A stretch of DNA of 64,000 nt from Empedobacter falsenii (GTDB taxonomy: Bacteria > Bacteroidota > Bacteroidia > Flavobacteriales > Weeksellaceae): NCBI RefSeq assembly GCF_019308355.1, contig NZ_JAAGKM010000001.1:208738-272737 (forward strand), given 5' to 3'. Of this stretch, positions 46,252 to 55,778 are shown piece after piece; the stretch's first letter is position 1; every line of letters begins with the position of its first letter. The notes beneath the pieces were generated by a model. It was not told the DNA's origin and searched no databases. It saw only the letters and a program-made list of their open reading frames with translations. A program made the translations under genes and the position numbers.

Positions 46252-47445
46252 ATGCGTAAAATTTTTTATCCAGTTTTAGCTTCAGCTTTATTTTTAGCTT
46301 CAGCTCAATTGGTGTCTGCACAAGACAATTTAGTTAATTCTTTGAACAAAAATGTTAGTGAAAATAGTAAAGAAGCTTTCAAATTTACTGACGTTATCAA
46401 TTTAGCTAAAACTCCAGTAGAAAACCAAGGTTCATCAGGAACTTGTTGGTCATATTCAGGAAATTCTTTCTTCGAATCAGAAATGTTAAGAATGGGAAAA
46501 CAACCTATTCAATTGTCTCCAATTTTCAATGCGAGAAATACATATGTTGAGAAAGGAAAACAATATGTTCGCATGCACGGTGCAACAACTTTAGGTGACG
46601 GAGGTTCTTTCTATGATGTTTTGAATACAATCAAAAAATACGGAGCTGTTCCAACTGAAACTTACACAGGTTTGAATTACGGAACAAAAACAAATCAATT
46701 TGGTGAAATGGCTGCAATTCAAGAAGGAGTTTTGAAAGCGGTTGTTGCAAATCCAAATGGTAAATTAACTCCAAACTGGGAGAAAGCCTATACAGCTGTT
46801 TTGGATAGCTATTTAGGAGAATATCCAAAAGAATTCACATACAACGGAAAAAAATACACACCACGTACATTTGCTGATCAAGTGATAGGAATTAATCCAA
46901 ACGATTATGTTGCGATTACATCTTTTAAAGATCACGACTATTACAAACCGTTTGTATTAGCGATTCCTGATAACTGGGCGTACGAATCTTTCTACAATGT
47001 TCCGATGACAGAGATGACTGATAACATTGATTATGCTTTGAAAAACGGATTTACAGTTGCTTGGGCAACAGACGTTTCTGAAAAAGGATTTAGCTGGAAA
47101 AATGGTGTAGCGTATGTACCAGAAGTTGATTTTGCAGATATGAATGCGCAACAAAAAGCAGATATGTTCAAAGGTCCAAAACCAGAAAAAGTAATTACAG
47201 AAGATATGCGTCAGGCTGCTTTTGATGATTACCAAACGACTGATGACCACGGAATGCACATTGTTGGTATTGCAAAAGATCAAAACGGAAAAGATTACTA
47301 CATCGTGAAAAACTCTTGGGGTTTAACTAACGATTACGAAGGATATCTTTATGTAACAAAAGCTTTTGTTCAGTACAAAACAACAAATATTTTAGTTCAT
47401 AAAAACGGTGTTCAAAAACAAACGTTGAAAAAATTAGGATTATAA
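46252..47445 (+). CDS. C1B family cysteine peptidase (bleomycin hydrolase-like), exported
   Basis: 397 residues. A signal peptide ends near ALFLASAQLVSAQ. The papain-like triad is complete: Gln59 in VENQGSSGTCW, Cys65, His in DDHGMHIVGIAKD and Asn in YYIVKNSWG. The order and spacing match aminopeptidase C/bleomycin hydrolase rather than papain proper. It should act in the periplasm or outside the cell, trimming peptides. Monocistronic, with a strong terminator. Confidence 0.92.
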   Translation: MRKIFYPVLASALFLASAQLVSAQDNLVNSLNKNVSENSKEAFKFTDVINLAKTPVENQGSSGTCWSYSGNSFFESEMLRMGKQPIQLSPIFNARNTYVEKGKQYVRMHGATTLGDGGSFYDVLNTIKKYGAVPTETYTGLNYGTKTNQFGEMAAIQEGVLKAVVANPNGKLTPNWEKAYTAVLDSYLGEYPKEFTYNGKKYTPRTFADQVIGINPNDYVAITSFKDHDYYKPFVLAIPDNWAYESFYNVPMTEMTDNIDYALKNGFTVAWATDVSEKGFSWKNGVAYVPEVDFADMNAQQKADMFKGPKPEKVITEDMRQAAFDDYQTTDDHGMHIVGIAKDQNGKDYYIVKNSWGLTNDYEGYLYVTKAFVQYKTTNILVHKNGVQKQTLKKLGL

Positions 47446-47465
47446 TCTTAATTTATATAATAATG

Positions 47466-47494
47466 AAAAGCTGTCTTATGAGACAGCTTTTTTT
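47466..47494 (+). terminator. Terminator of the C1B peptidase gene
   Basis: Stem AGCTGTCT / AGACAGCT with TATG loop and seven T. Confidence 0.9.
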
Positions 47495-47526
47495 GTTTAA
47501 AAACGAATATTTCAAATGGTTTGATG

Positions 47527-47534
47527 TACTTTTG
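47527..47534 (+). promoter_or_regulatory. Predicted promoter -7 box of the FAD oxidoreductase gene
   Basis: TACTTTTG, 24 nt upstream of the ATG; no clear -33 TTG. Confidence 0.4.
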
Positions 47535-47558
47535 CAGTCTAATTTTTAGTCAATAAAT

Positions 47559-49127
47559 ATGCCTCAAAATGTAACAATACGCATATCTCCTACAGAAGCT
47601 GCAAACGAGAAACTTCTGAAACAACGTTTAGCATCTGCTGTTAAAACAAAACCAGAGAATATCAATGCTTACCAAATTATTCGTCGCTCTTTAGATGCAC
47701 GAAGCCGAAATATTATTTCCCAATTACAAGTCAATGTTTTTGTAAATGAAGAATTCTCTGATGCTTTCGAGTTTCATCCAAATCTTCAAAATGTAGAAAA
47801 CAAACACGAAGTTTATATTGCTGGTGCTGGTCCTGCTGGATTATTTGCTGCGTTAGAATTAATAGAACAAGGTCTAAAACCAATTATCATCGAGCGTGGT
47901 AAAAATGTTCGTGATCGTCGTCGTGATTTAGCAGCAATGAATAAAGAAGGAAAAGTAAATCCTGAATCAAACTATTGTTATGGCGAAGGTGGCGCTGGAA
48001 CTTATTCGGACGGAAAATTATATACGCGTTCTACAAAACGTGGAAACATTCTGAAATCATTGCAATGGTTTGTCCATTTCGGTGCAACAGAGCGTATTTT
48101 ACAAGAAGCGCATCCACATATCGGAACAAATAAGTTACCTGGGATTATCGCCAACATGCGCGAAGCAATTATCGAATGTGGTGGTGAAGTTTGGTTTGAT
48201 ACAAAACTAACGGATATTATCATCGAGAATAATCAAATCAAAGGAATTGAAATTAATCATGATAAAAAAATTAAAACTTCTTCTTTGATCTTAGCAACGG
48301 GACATTCGGCTCGTGATATTTTCAGAATGTTAGATGAAAAGAAAGTTTTAATCGAAGCAAAACCTTTTGCATTAGGCGTTCGTGTAGAACATCACCAAAG
48401 TTTGATTGATTCTGCTCAATATCATTGTCCAATCGGAACAGAACGCAACGAATTTCTTCCGCCAGCCTCGTATTCATTAGTTTCTCAAGAAGCAGGTCGC
48501 GGCGTTTTCTCTTTTTGTATGTGTCCCGGTGGAATTATCGCGCCCGCATCTACAGACGAAGGAGAATTGGTAGTAAATGGTTGGTCACCTTCTAAACGTG
48601 ACGGATTCTTTGCAAACTCGGGAATGGTTGTAACAGTTGATGAAAAAGATTTTGCTAAATATGGTTTTACTGGACCTTTGGGTGGAATGAAGTTTCAACA
48701 AATGGTCGAGCAAAAAGCGTGGCAAGTTGGTGAAGGTAAATTAAAAGCTCCCGCACAACGAATGACTGATTTTGTTTCAGGGAAATTATCCAATTCATTA
48801 AATGATTGCTCGTATTTACCAGGTTTAACATCAGGTTTATTGAGCGAAGTTTTACCAAAAGAAGTTCATCAATCTTTGAAATTAGGTTTCCAAACATTTG
48901 GTAAAAAAATGAATGGTTACTATACCGAAAATGCAAATATTGTGGCAACAGAATCAAGAACTTCTTCGCCTGTTCGTATTCCGAGAAATGAAGAAACCTT
49001 AGAACATACGCAAGTTGCTGGTTTATTTCCTTGCGCTGAAGGAGCTGGTTACGCTGGTGGAATTATTTCTGCCGCAATGGACGGAGCAAAAGTTGCAATT
49101 GCTGTGAAGAATTTTATCGGAAAATAG
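47559..49127 (+). CDS. NAD(P)/FAD-dependent oxidoreductase (COG2509-like)
   Basis: 522 residues. An N-terminal ~90-residue domain precedes the FAD-binding Rossmann motif IAGAGPAGLFAALEL (about 89-103), then GEGGAGTYSDGKLYTR, a hallmark of this uncharacterised dehydrogenase family, and the C-terminal FAD segment GLFPCAEGAGYAGGIISAAMDG. The substrate is unknown. It is transcribed alone; the small membrane protein and fluoride channel genes start 70 bp later. Confidence 0.88.
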   Translation: MPQNVTIRISPTEAANEKLLKQRLASAVKTKPENINAYQIIRRSLDARSRNIISQLQVNVFVNEEFSDAFEFHPNLQNVENKHEVYIAGAGPAGLFAALELIEQGLKPIIIERGKNVRDRRRDLAAMNKEGKVNPESNYCYGEGGAGTYSDGKLYTRSTKRGNILKSLQWFVHFGATERILQEAHPHIGTNKLPGIIANMREAIIECGGEVWFDTKLTDIIIENNQIKGIEINHDKKIKTSSLILATGHSARDIFRMLDEKKVLIEAKPFALGVRVEHHQSLIDSAQYHCPIGTERNEFLPPASYSLVSQEAGRGVFSFCMCPGGIIAPASTDEGELVVNGWSPSKRDGFFANSGMVVTVDEKDFAKYGFTGPLGGMKFQQMVEQKAWQVGEGKLKAPAQRMTDFVSGKLSNSLNDCSYLPGLTSGLLSEVLPKEVHQSLKLGFQTFGKKMNGYYTENANIVATESRTSSPVRIPRNEETLEHTQVAGLFPCAEGAGYAGGIISAAMDGAKVAIAVKNFIGK

Positions 49128-49157
49128 TTTTATATTTAATACTCAAAATAAAATACA

Positions 49158-49190
49158 GATGTCAAGCTGAACTTGTTTTAGCTTCACATC
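49158..49190. repeat. REP-like palindrome
   Basis: GATGTCAAGCT and AGCTTCACATC form imperfect arms around GAACTTGTTTT, a form common among dispersed intergenic palindromes of Bacteroidota. It lies just upstream of the 68-residue membrane protein. Confidence 0.45.
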
Positions 49191-49197
49191 TTTAGGA

Positions 49198-49404
49198 ATG
49201 ATGAATTTAGAAAAAGTAAATAATTTCAAATTTTTATTGATTTCAGTAGTACTGATTTTGATAGGTTATTCAATCAACTTAATCGGTTGGAATATTGGAA
49301 CAATTACAATTGCTTATTTTGGATTAGGTTTATTCTTTTTAGGAATTATTTCATTCATCATTTTACTATTTTTAGCTTTAATTAAAATTGTTAATAGAAT
49401 TTAA
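49198..49404 (+). CDS. Small membrane protein, 68 aa
   Basis: Two hydrophobic segments (about 11-30 and 36-64) fill the protein; two adjacent ATG codons (49198, 49201) could start it. No family is recognised. Its stop codon overlaps the fluoride channel start (TAATG), so the two are translated together and it may assist or accompany fluoride export. Confidence 0.6.
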   Translation: MMNLEKVNNFKFLLISVVLILIGYSINLIGWNIGTITIAYFGLGLFFLGIISFIILLFLALIKIVNRI

Positions 49405-49781
49405 TGAATCTCTTAAAATCTATACTATTTGTCGGTTTAGGTGGCGCTTTTGGTAGTGTTGCAAGATTTTTAATTTCGTACGGAATCGGAAAATATTATT
49501 CACAACCTTTTCCATTTGCTACGTTTTTGACAAATATTATCGGTTGTTTTTTGATTGGCACTTTATATGGATATTCAATCAAAAATGGTTTAGGAAATAC
49601 CTATTTCAATTTTTTACTGATAACTGGATTTTGTGGAGGTTTCACGACATTTTCAAGTTTTTCGTATGAAAATTTCAACTTAATTCAACAACAAAATTAC
49701 ATCACACCAATTATTTATATTTTTTTGAGTGTACTCATTGGTTTACTCTTTACAATGATTGGTTTTAGATTAACAAAATAA
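49404..49781 (+). CDS. crcB: Fluoride ion channel FluC/CrcB
   Basis: 125 residues and four membrane segments. The conserved motifs are present: GGAFGSVARFLIS with the signature GGxxGxxxRY-type turn, FATFLTNIIGCFLIG containing the Asn that lines the pore, and GFCGGFTTFSSFSYE with the Phe box and the sodium-binding loop. It exports fluoride from the cytoplasm as a dual-topology dimer. No fluoride riboswitch is seen upstream. Confidence 0.94.
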   Translation: MNLLKSILFVGLGGAFGSVARFLISYGIGKYYSQPFPFATFLTNIIGCFLIGTLYGYSIKNGLGNTYFNFLLITGFCGGFTTFSSFSYENFNLIQQQNYITPIIYIFLSVLIGLLFTMIGFRLTK

Positions 49782-49852
49782 CTCTATATCGAAAATAGTT
49801 TTCTCTTATTCGTTTTAATGTATTACTTTTAAGCAACTTAAAAAATTAATAC

Positions 49853-52765
49853 ATGAGGAAATCTATTTTGATCTGCGGAATCATTTTTGGTTCTGTATTT
49901 ACTCACGCACAATTAAAAACAGTGAAAAAAACTGACAATAAAGGATATACCTACGAAATGGTAGAAAATGATCCTTCGAATACAAGAATTTATACGCTAA
50001 AAAATGGTTTGAAAATCTATTTGGCTCAAATAAAAGACGAACCAAGAATCCAAACTCATATAGCTGTAAAAACAGGTTCTAACAACGATCCAGAAGACAA
50101 TACTGGTTTGGCTCACTACTTAGAGCATATGGTTTTTAAAGGAACTTCTAAAATTGGAACACAAAATTGGGCTGTTGAAAAACCTTTGATCCAACAAATT
50201 TCAGATTTATACGAACAGCACAAAGCAGAAAAAGATCCTGCAAAAAAAGTAGAAATCTATAAAAAAATTGATCAAGTTTCGCAAGAAGCATCCAAATATG
50301 CTGTGGCAAACGAATACGATAAATTAATTTCATCTTTGGGAGCATCAGGAACTAATGCACATACATCTTTAGAAGAAACAATTTATCATAATAATATTCC
50401 GAATAATGAATTAGAGAAATGGTTAACAGTAGAATCTGAGCGCTTTAGTGAATTAACTTTACGTCTTTTTCATACTGAATTAGAAGCCGTTTACGAAGAA
50501 TTTAATCGTTCACAAGACAATGATGGACGTTTAGTTTTTTATAAAATGATGGAAACATTGTTTCCAAAATCGCATTACGGAACACAAACAACTATTGGAA
50601 CTTCAGAACATTTAAAAAATCCATCAATGGTTGCAATTCATAATTATTTCGATAAATATTATGTAGCGAGCAATATGGCTGTGATGTTGATTGGTGATTT
50701 CGATTTTGATACGGCTGTTCCAATGATTGACAAATATTTTGGAAATTATGCTACAAAAGCAGCTCCTGCACAATATGTTGCAAAAGAAGAGTCGATTAAA
50801 ACAATTGTAACAAGCGAAGTTTTTAGTCCATCTTCGGAACGTGTTCAGTTTGCTTACCGTTTTAACGGAGCAAAAAGTTCTGATGCAAAATATGTAACAT
50901 TAATTGATTATATTTTAAGTAATTCTACAGCTGGATTAATCGACTTAAATATCAATCAACAGCAAAAAACATTAGGAGCAGGAAGCTCTTCTTCTTTCTT
51001 TAGAGATTATGGTATGCATTCTTTTTCTGGATCTCCAAAACAGGGACAAAGTTTAGAAGAAGTACGTGATTTATTAATTGCTCAGATTGAAAAAATCAAA
51101 AAAGGGGAATTTGATGATTGGATGATAGAAGCAGTTGTAAATGATTTAAGAAAATCTCGTATGAAAAGCTGGGAAAATACTCGTTCTTTAGCAGCAAGTT
51201 TGTACAAATCATATATCAATGATGTTCCTTGGGCAGAAGTTGTCGATCAATACGATGATATGGGTCGTGTAACAAAGCAAGAACTAATGGACTTTGCAAA
51301 GAATAATTATACGAATAATTATGTAATTGTTTACAAACGTCAAGGTGAAAACAAGGATTTGGTACGTGTTTCGAATCCTGGAATTACGCCAATTCAATTG
51401 AATCGTGATGCTGAATCTACTTGGTACAAAGATTTCATGAAGATTAAATCAAGTGAGATTAAACCAGTTTTTGTTGACTTCAAAAAAGAATTGAACGAAA
51501 GTAAAATCAAGAATGCAAAATTCACTTCGATTCAGAACAAGACAAACGATATTAGCTCTGTTTACTATATCGCGGATATGGGATCAGACAATAACAAAAA
51601 GCTTGGTTTAGCGATTAATTACTTAAATTATTTAGGAACGTCCAAATATTCGCCAGAAAACTTGAAAAAAGAGTTTTATAAAATTGGTGTTGATTATGGA
51701 GTTAATCCTGGTACAGAAAGAACTTCTGTTTATATCACAGGTTTACAAAAGAACTTAACAAGCGGAATCAAATTATTTGAACATCTTTTAAGTGATGCCG
51801 TTGCAAATAATGAATCTTACCAAGAATATGTGAAAACAATCTTGAAATCAAGAGAAAATTCAAAAAAGAACAAAAACGTGATTTCTTCTTTGTTGAACAC
51901 TTATGCGCAATATGGACCAAATAATCGCTCGAGAGATATTATTTCTGAAGCTGATTTGAAAGCTATTGATCCAAAAGAATTAACGCAAATCATCAAAGAT
52001 TTCTTTAATTACAAGCACCAGATTTTCTATTACGGAAATAATGAAGCGGAAACGAAAAAAGCAATTGAACAAAATCATAATTTCGGGAAAAATTTAGATT
52101 ATCCTAAGAAAAAAGAATATCCACAACCAGCTACAGATGGCAAAGTATATTTTGCTCCTTACGATATGGTACAAGCGGAAATTAATTTCTTTGCTCGTGA
52201 TACTAAATATGATCCAACTTTGTTGACATCTACAGGAATTTTCAATGAGTATTTTGGTGGAGGTTTGTCATCTATCGTTTTCCAAGAAATTCGCGAGTCT
52301 AAATCATTGGCTTATTCTGCTGGTTCTTATTACATTAATGCAAATAAAAAAGATAATTACAATTATGTAAGAGCTGTAATTGGAACACAAGCAAACAAAT
52401 TGCCACAAGCTGTTGACGCAATGAAAGAATTAATGAATAATATGCCAAAAGCAGAAAATCAATTCAATAATTCTAAACAAGCAGCACTTAAGCAAATCGC
52501 TACAAGTCGTTATACAAAAGCAAATGTGTTCTTTTATTGGTTATCATTACAAGATAAAGGTCTAAATTATGATATCAATAAAGATATTTACGATCAAACA
52601 TCTAAATTAACATTAGAACAATTGGATCAATTTTTCCAAAAACATATCAAAGGTCAAAACTTCAATGTTGGTTTAATTGGTAAGAAAGAAAACTTAGATT
52701 GGCCATCTGTTGAAAAACTTGGACAAGTAAAAGAATTAACGTTAGAAGAGTTGTTTAACTACTAA
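49853..52765 (+). CDS. M16 family zinc metallopeptidase (pitrilysin-like), exported
   Basis: 970 residues with a signal peptide (MRKSILICGIIFGSVFTHAQ). The inverted zinc motif HxxEH is His88-Tyr-Leu-Glu91-His92, and the third ligand Glu is expected in LEAVYEEFNRS (about 205). Both halves of the M16 fold are present; the second half lacks a zinc site (FFARDTKY, LAYSAGSYY), as usual. It degrades oligopeptides in the periplasm or at the outer membrane. Monocistronic with a terminator. Confidence 0.93.
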   Translation: MRKSILICGIIFGSVFTHAQLKTVKKTDNKGYTYEMVENDPSNTRIYTLKNGLKIYLAQIKDEPRIQTHIAVKTGSNNDPEDNTGLAHYLEHMVFKGTSKIGTQNWAVEKPLIQQISDLYEQHKAEKDPAKKVEIYKKIDQVSQEASKYAVANEYDKLISSLGASGTNAHTSLEETIYHNNIPNNELEKWLTVESERFSELTLRLFHTELEAVYEEFNRSQDNDGRLVFYKMMETLFPKSHYGTQTTIGTSEHLKNPSMVAIHNYFDKYYVASNMAVMLIGDFDFDTAVPMIDKYFGNYATKAAPAQYVAKEESIKTIVTSEVFSPSSERVQFAYRFNGAKSSDAKYVTLIDYILSNSTAGLIDLNINQQQKTLGAGSSSSFFRDYGMHSFSGSPKQGQSLEEVRDLLIAQIEKIKKGEFDDWMIEAVVNDLRKSRMKSWENTRSLAASLYKSYINDVPWAEVVDQYDDMGRVTKQELMDFAKNNYTNNYVIVYKRQGENKDLVRVSNPGITPIQLNRDAESTWYKDFMKIKSSEIKPVFVDFKKELNESKIKNAKFTSIQNKTNDISSVYYIADMGSDNNKKLGLAINYLNYLGTSKYSPENLKKEFYKIGVDYGVNPGTERTSVYITGLQKNLTSGIKLFEHLLSDAVANNESYQEYVKTILKSRENSKKNKNVISSLLNTYAQYGPNNRSRDIISEADLKAIDPKELTQIIKDFFNYKHQIFYYGNNEAETKKAIEQNHNFGKNLDYPKKKEYPQPATDGKVYFAPYDMVQAEINFFARDTKYDPTLLTSTGIFNEYFGGGLSSIVFQEIRESKSLAYSAGSYYINANKKDNYNYVRAVIGTQANKLPQAVDAMKELMNNMPKAENQFNNSKQAALKQIATSRYTKANVFFYWLSLQDKGLNYDINKDIYDQTSKLTLEQLDQFFQKHIKGQNFNVGLIGKKENLDWPSVEKLGQVKELTLEELFNY

Positions 52766-52784
52766 TAATCAAACACATAAAAAC

Positions 52785-52824
52785 AAATAAACGCGTTTAG
52801 GAAATCCTACAACGCGTTTATTTT
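52785..52824. terminator. Bidirectional terminator
   Basis: Stem AAATAAACGCGTT / AACGCGTTTATTT with a loop of 13 nt, between convergent genes. Confidence 0.82.
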
Positions 52825-52846
52825 AAAAACTAACCAATGAATGAAA

Positions 52847-54088
52847 TCACTCAAACACCAAATAAGGCTCAATTTCCATAAACTTTTCTTCACTTATTGC
52901 ATAACATCTTTTCAATGTTTTTGCATCTTTAAAACTCCCACCTAACGAACGTTTAAAATTAAGAATCGTATTTACTTGTTTCTCTGTGAAACCGAGTTTT
53001 ATCCAATCCTCATGACTCAAATTATTTGGATTAAACTTACCTTTTATTTCTATTTTTTCTGCTACTTTATCTTCACTTTTTGACTGTTCAACTTTTGGCT
53101 GCTCAGCTTTATAAATTACATTTTCAGGTAAATCAATATAAGATTCCATTTCTGCATATTTTTCATCCGAAATCATATAACATTTTTTCAATTGTTCTTT
53201 CGATTTAAACTGACCTCCCAAAATATTTTTATATTTCATAATTGAAGCAGCTTGTTTAGACGAAAAACCTATTTTTTGCCAATCATTTTCAGAATAACTA
53301 TTTGGATTAAATTTTACATATTGAATCTTTTTGCCACTTTGTTTTTTCTCATTTTTTTCATCTTCCTTTGATTTTTCTGGTAACAAAATATACGTTTTCA
53401 TCTCTGCATATTTCGCATCATCAATCACAAAACATTTCCTCAATTGCTCTTTCGAGGTAAACTTTCCTCCAACAATCTGTTTATATTTCATGATTATTTC
53501 TGCCTGTTTTGGCGAAAAACCAAGTTTTTCCCAGCCTTGTTGTGGCAAATCATTTGGATTGAAATTTTTGTAAACTATTTTAGTTTTTGGTGATGAATAA
53601 TCTATAAAACTCGATTTAGATTGTTCTGGTAAAAGAACAAAAGGAGCTAATTCATTATACTTTCCTTCATCGATAACATAACATTTCTTAAGCTGTTCTT
53701 TCGATGTAAATTCTCCGCCAACAATTCCTTTATATTTCAAAATGACTTCGGCTTGACGTTCCGAAAACCCTAAATTCATCCAATCTTCTAAAGATAATTC
53801 GTTTGGGTTAAAGGGTTTGATTGAATCTTTTACTTGTTTATTTGAAGTAGAATTAAATGTATAATTTTTCGGAGTTTTTTGATAATTTGCTAGCAAAGCT
53901 TTATCTGCTTCTGATAATTGATATGTTTCTTTTTCAACTGAAATATGTTGAAAAATCTCAAATAACAAAATCAAAACAAATAATAAATACAAGCCAAATC
54001 TTTGCGATTTATTCAGGTAAAAAGTAGATTTTTTTAAATATTTCATCTTGGTTGGAAAAGAAGTGAAAATAATATCCTTATCAAACAC
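52847..54088 (-). CDS. Membrane-anchored protein with four helix-hairpin-helix repeats
   Basis: 413 residues (or 399 if started at the second Met, 54046). A membrane segment at about 33-46 follows a basic N-terminus. Four ~62-residue repeats follow, each opening with FNPN, then W-x-x-(L/I)-GF(S/T)-x-(K/R)Q, and ending KC(Y/F)-(V/A/M)-I-(D/S)-(D/E)-x-K(Y/F). They are related to the ComEA-type HhH motif that binds DNA, and are linked by Lys/Glu-rich spacers. DNA uptake or a structural role at the membrane is possible; no other competence gene is adjacent. Confidence 0.75.
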   Translation of the reverse strand: MFDKDIIFTSFPTKMKYLKKSTFYLNKSQRFGLYLLFVLILLFEIFQHISVEKETYQLSEADKALLANYQKTPKNYTFNSTSNKQVKDSIKPFNPNELSLEDWMNLGFSERQAEVILKYKGIVGGEFTSKEQLKKCYVIDEGKYNELAPFVLLPEQSKSSFIDYSSPKTKIVYKNFNPNDLPQQGWEKLGFSPKQAEIIMKYKQIVGGKFTSKEQLRKCFVIDDAKYAEMKTYILLPEKSKEDEKNEKKQSGKKIQYVKFNPNSYSENDWQKIGFSSKQAASIMKYKNILGGQFKSKEQLKKCYMISDEKYAEMESYIDLPENVIYKAEQPKVEQSKSEDKVAEKIEIKGKFNPNNLSHEDWIKLGFTEKQVNTILNFKRSLGGSFKDAKTLKRCYAISEEKFMEIEPYLVFE

Positions 54089-54179
54089 TCACGATATCGA
54101 AAACGACATAACCATCAAATATTTAACAAATTAAGAAATCTAAAATTAATAAAAGGTTTTAAGTATTTGTAAATATTTT

Positions 54180-54401
54180 TTACAAATCAAAAACCGATTT
54201 TCGTTTGATAACAAAACAATCTTTTACCCAAAAAAAGAATAACATAATAAAATAACCAATAAAGGTTAAACCGAAAGTTGCAAAGGTTAAATAAATGAAA
54301 ATCAAACGTAATTTTGCAACGCGAATTCCCAATTTGTCTGCAAATCGCGAAATCACATTAAACCATTCTGTTTCGGTAAAATTCCTAATTTGATCTTTCA
54401 T
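54180..54401 (-). CDS. PspC-domain-like small membrane protein
   Basis: 73 residues. An N-terminal amphipathic region (GIRVAKLRLIFIYLTFAT) and one or two membrane segments resemble PspC, a regulator of the envelope stress response. It overlaps no neighbour but abuts the DUF2851 gene on the same strand, with a stop-start spacing of 0 bp. Confidence 0.65.
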   Translation of the reverse strand: MKDQIRNFTETEWFNVISRFADKLGIRVAKLRLIFIYLTFATFGLTFIGYFIMLFFFWVKDCFVIKRKSVFDL

Positions 54402-55679
54402 TTAACGTAAAATTTGTTGTCCGATAGCGCAATTTAAACATTTTTTTTCGGAGCAATATCTTTTTTTAAGTTGAATTAATTGTTGAGAATCTTTTGCGGT
54501 TTTATTTTCAAAACCAATTCGTTCAAATTCATCTAAAATCGAGTTATTTTCCGCTTCCATTTCATTTAATAAATCCAAATAAAAATCAATTTCTACCTCA
54601 TCTTTTTGTCGCTCAAAAGCATAACGAATCGGAATAATAGAATTGATGAGCAAATTATTTATTTTATCTTTTGAAAGATTTTTGAGTTGAAATTTTGATT
54701 CGTTCTTAAATGTATAATGCGTTTCCCAAAAAGAATTTAATTCCAAATTTTCGAAGATTTTATAAAATTCTTTCAAATTTTTTGGCTGAATAATTTCAGA
54801 AAACAAACTTTGATAATTCACATAAATCGATGCTAATTGCGCCAAACGAATCGTCGGAAAACCAATTGGTCGCATTTTCGAAAATCGGAACAAACTATTT
54901 TCAATTGATTCTAATTGATATTTATTTTTCAGGAATTGATATTCGTTTTTTAATTGCTTAGAATAATCATTCTCATAGTTTTCTTCTAAAAAACTGGCTT
55001 GTCCAAAAAACAAGGCTTCAACTTTTTGGGCATTAAATTGTATTTTTTGCAAAACTTTGAACGGAAAAGAATTTGCCCAAATCTCAAAAGTTTCTACATT
55101 AACTTTTAATCCAAAATTCTTTGCCAAACTTTTGAACAATGTTTCTTCCCAATTGGAATTATTGTGTTCTAAAATTTGTACAATATCGTTTGTTTTTTCT
55201 TCGAAACGTTCGATTAAAATTCGTTCAAACCAAAAAGAAAATTGCTTCAAATCAATTGAATCTAAAAATTCTTCACAATAAATTTTATCCAACTTAGAAT
55301 TAATAATATTTTGATAATTAAAAACAATTTCCGGTTTTACAAAATCTTGTAAAATCAAAGTTTGTACATTACGTTGACGCAAAATATCAACTTCACAATC
55401 GTGATTCCATACAACATGCAAAATCACATTTTGATACGATAAATCATTTGAATGTTGATGAAAATTCCAATCCGAAGAATTGACATGCATTTCGACACTT
55501 CCAATCCACAATTTATCGCCAATGATGATTTCTGCTTCCAAAAAATCTGGCCCAGCATGATGGTTTAACTTTCCAACTTTCACAATTTCAATGAAATCTC
55601 CATGAAAAGTTTGTAAGCTTTGATGTGAAAATTGATTCAATTTCCAAATATGATGTAGAAAAATTTCTTTCATAGACAA
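54402..55679 (-). CDS. DUF2851 family protein
   Basis: 425 residues. The N-terminal part has the family sequence EIFLHHIWKLNQFSHQSLQTFHGDFIEIV, HHAGPDFLEAEIIIGD and WIGSVEMHVNSSDW; the C-terminus has a Cys-rich motif (KRYCSEKKCLNCAIG) that may bind metal. The family is widespread in Bacteroidota and uncharacterised. It is divergent from the tetR gene. Confidence 0.85.
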   Translation of the reverse strand: MSMKEIFLHHIWKLNQFSHQSLQTFHGDFIEIVKVGKLNHHAGPDFLEAEIIIGDKLWIGSVEMHVNSSDWNFHQHSNDLSYQNVILHVVWNHDCEVDILRQRNVQTLILQDFVKPEIVFNYQNIINSKLDKIYCEEFLDSIDLKQFSFWFERILIERFEEKTNDIVQILEHNNSNWEETLFKSLAKNFGLKVNVETFEIWANSFPFKVLQKIQFNAQKVEALFFGQASFLEENYENDYSKQLKNEYQFLKNKYQLESIENSLFRFSKMRPIGFPTIRLAQLASIYVNYQSLFSEIIQPKNLKEFYKIFENLELNSFWETHYTFKNESKFQLKNLSKDKINNLLINSIIPIRYAFERQKDEVEIDFYLDLLNEMEAENNSILDEFERIGFENKTAKDSQQLIQLKKRYCSEKKCLNCAIGQQILR

Positions 55680-55738
55680 AAGTTAATCAATGAATTATAA
55701 AAAATCATTAAAATAAATACTTATTTTTTTTAAATTAA

Positions 55739-55759
55739 TTAAACGTTTGTTTAACTTTG
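55739..55759 (+). promoter_or_regulatory. tetR promoter with overlapping palindromic operator
   Basis: TTAAAC-GTTT-GTTTAA is a perfect inverted repeat (55739-55754) that overlaps the -7 box TAACTTTG (55752-55759). A TetR-family repressor bound here would block its own efflux operon. Confidence 0.6.
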
Positions 55760-55778
55760 CGCGTTCAATTTTTATAAG

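Noticed and set aside
49128..49197. Fluoride riboswitch upstream of crcB
   Set aside because: The short gap holds only a REP-like palindrome; no conserved fluoride aptamer was seen.
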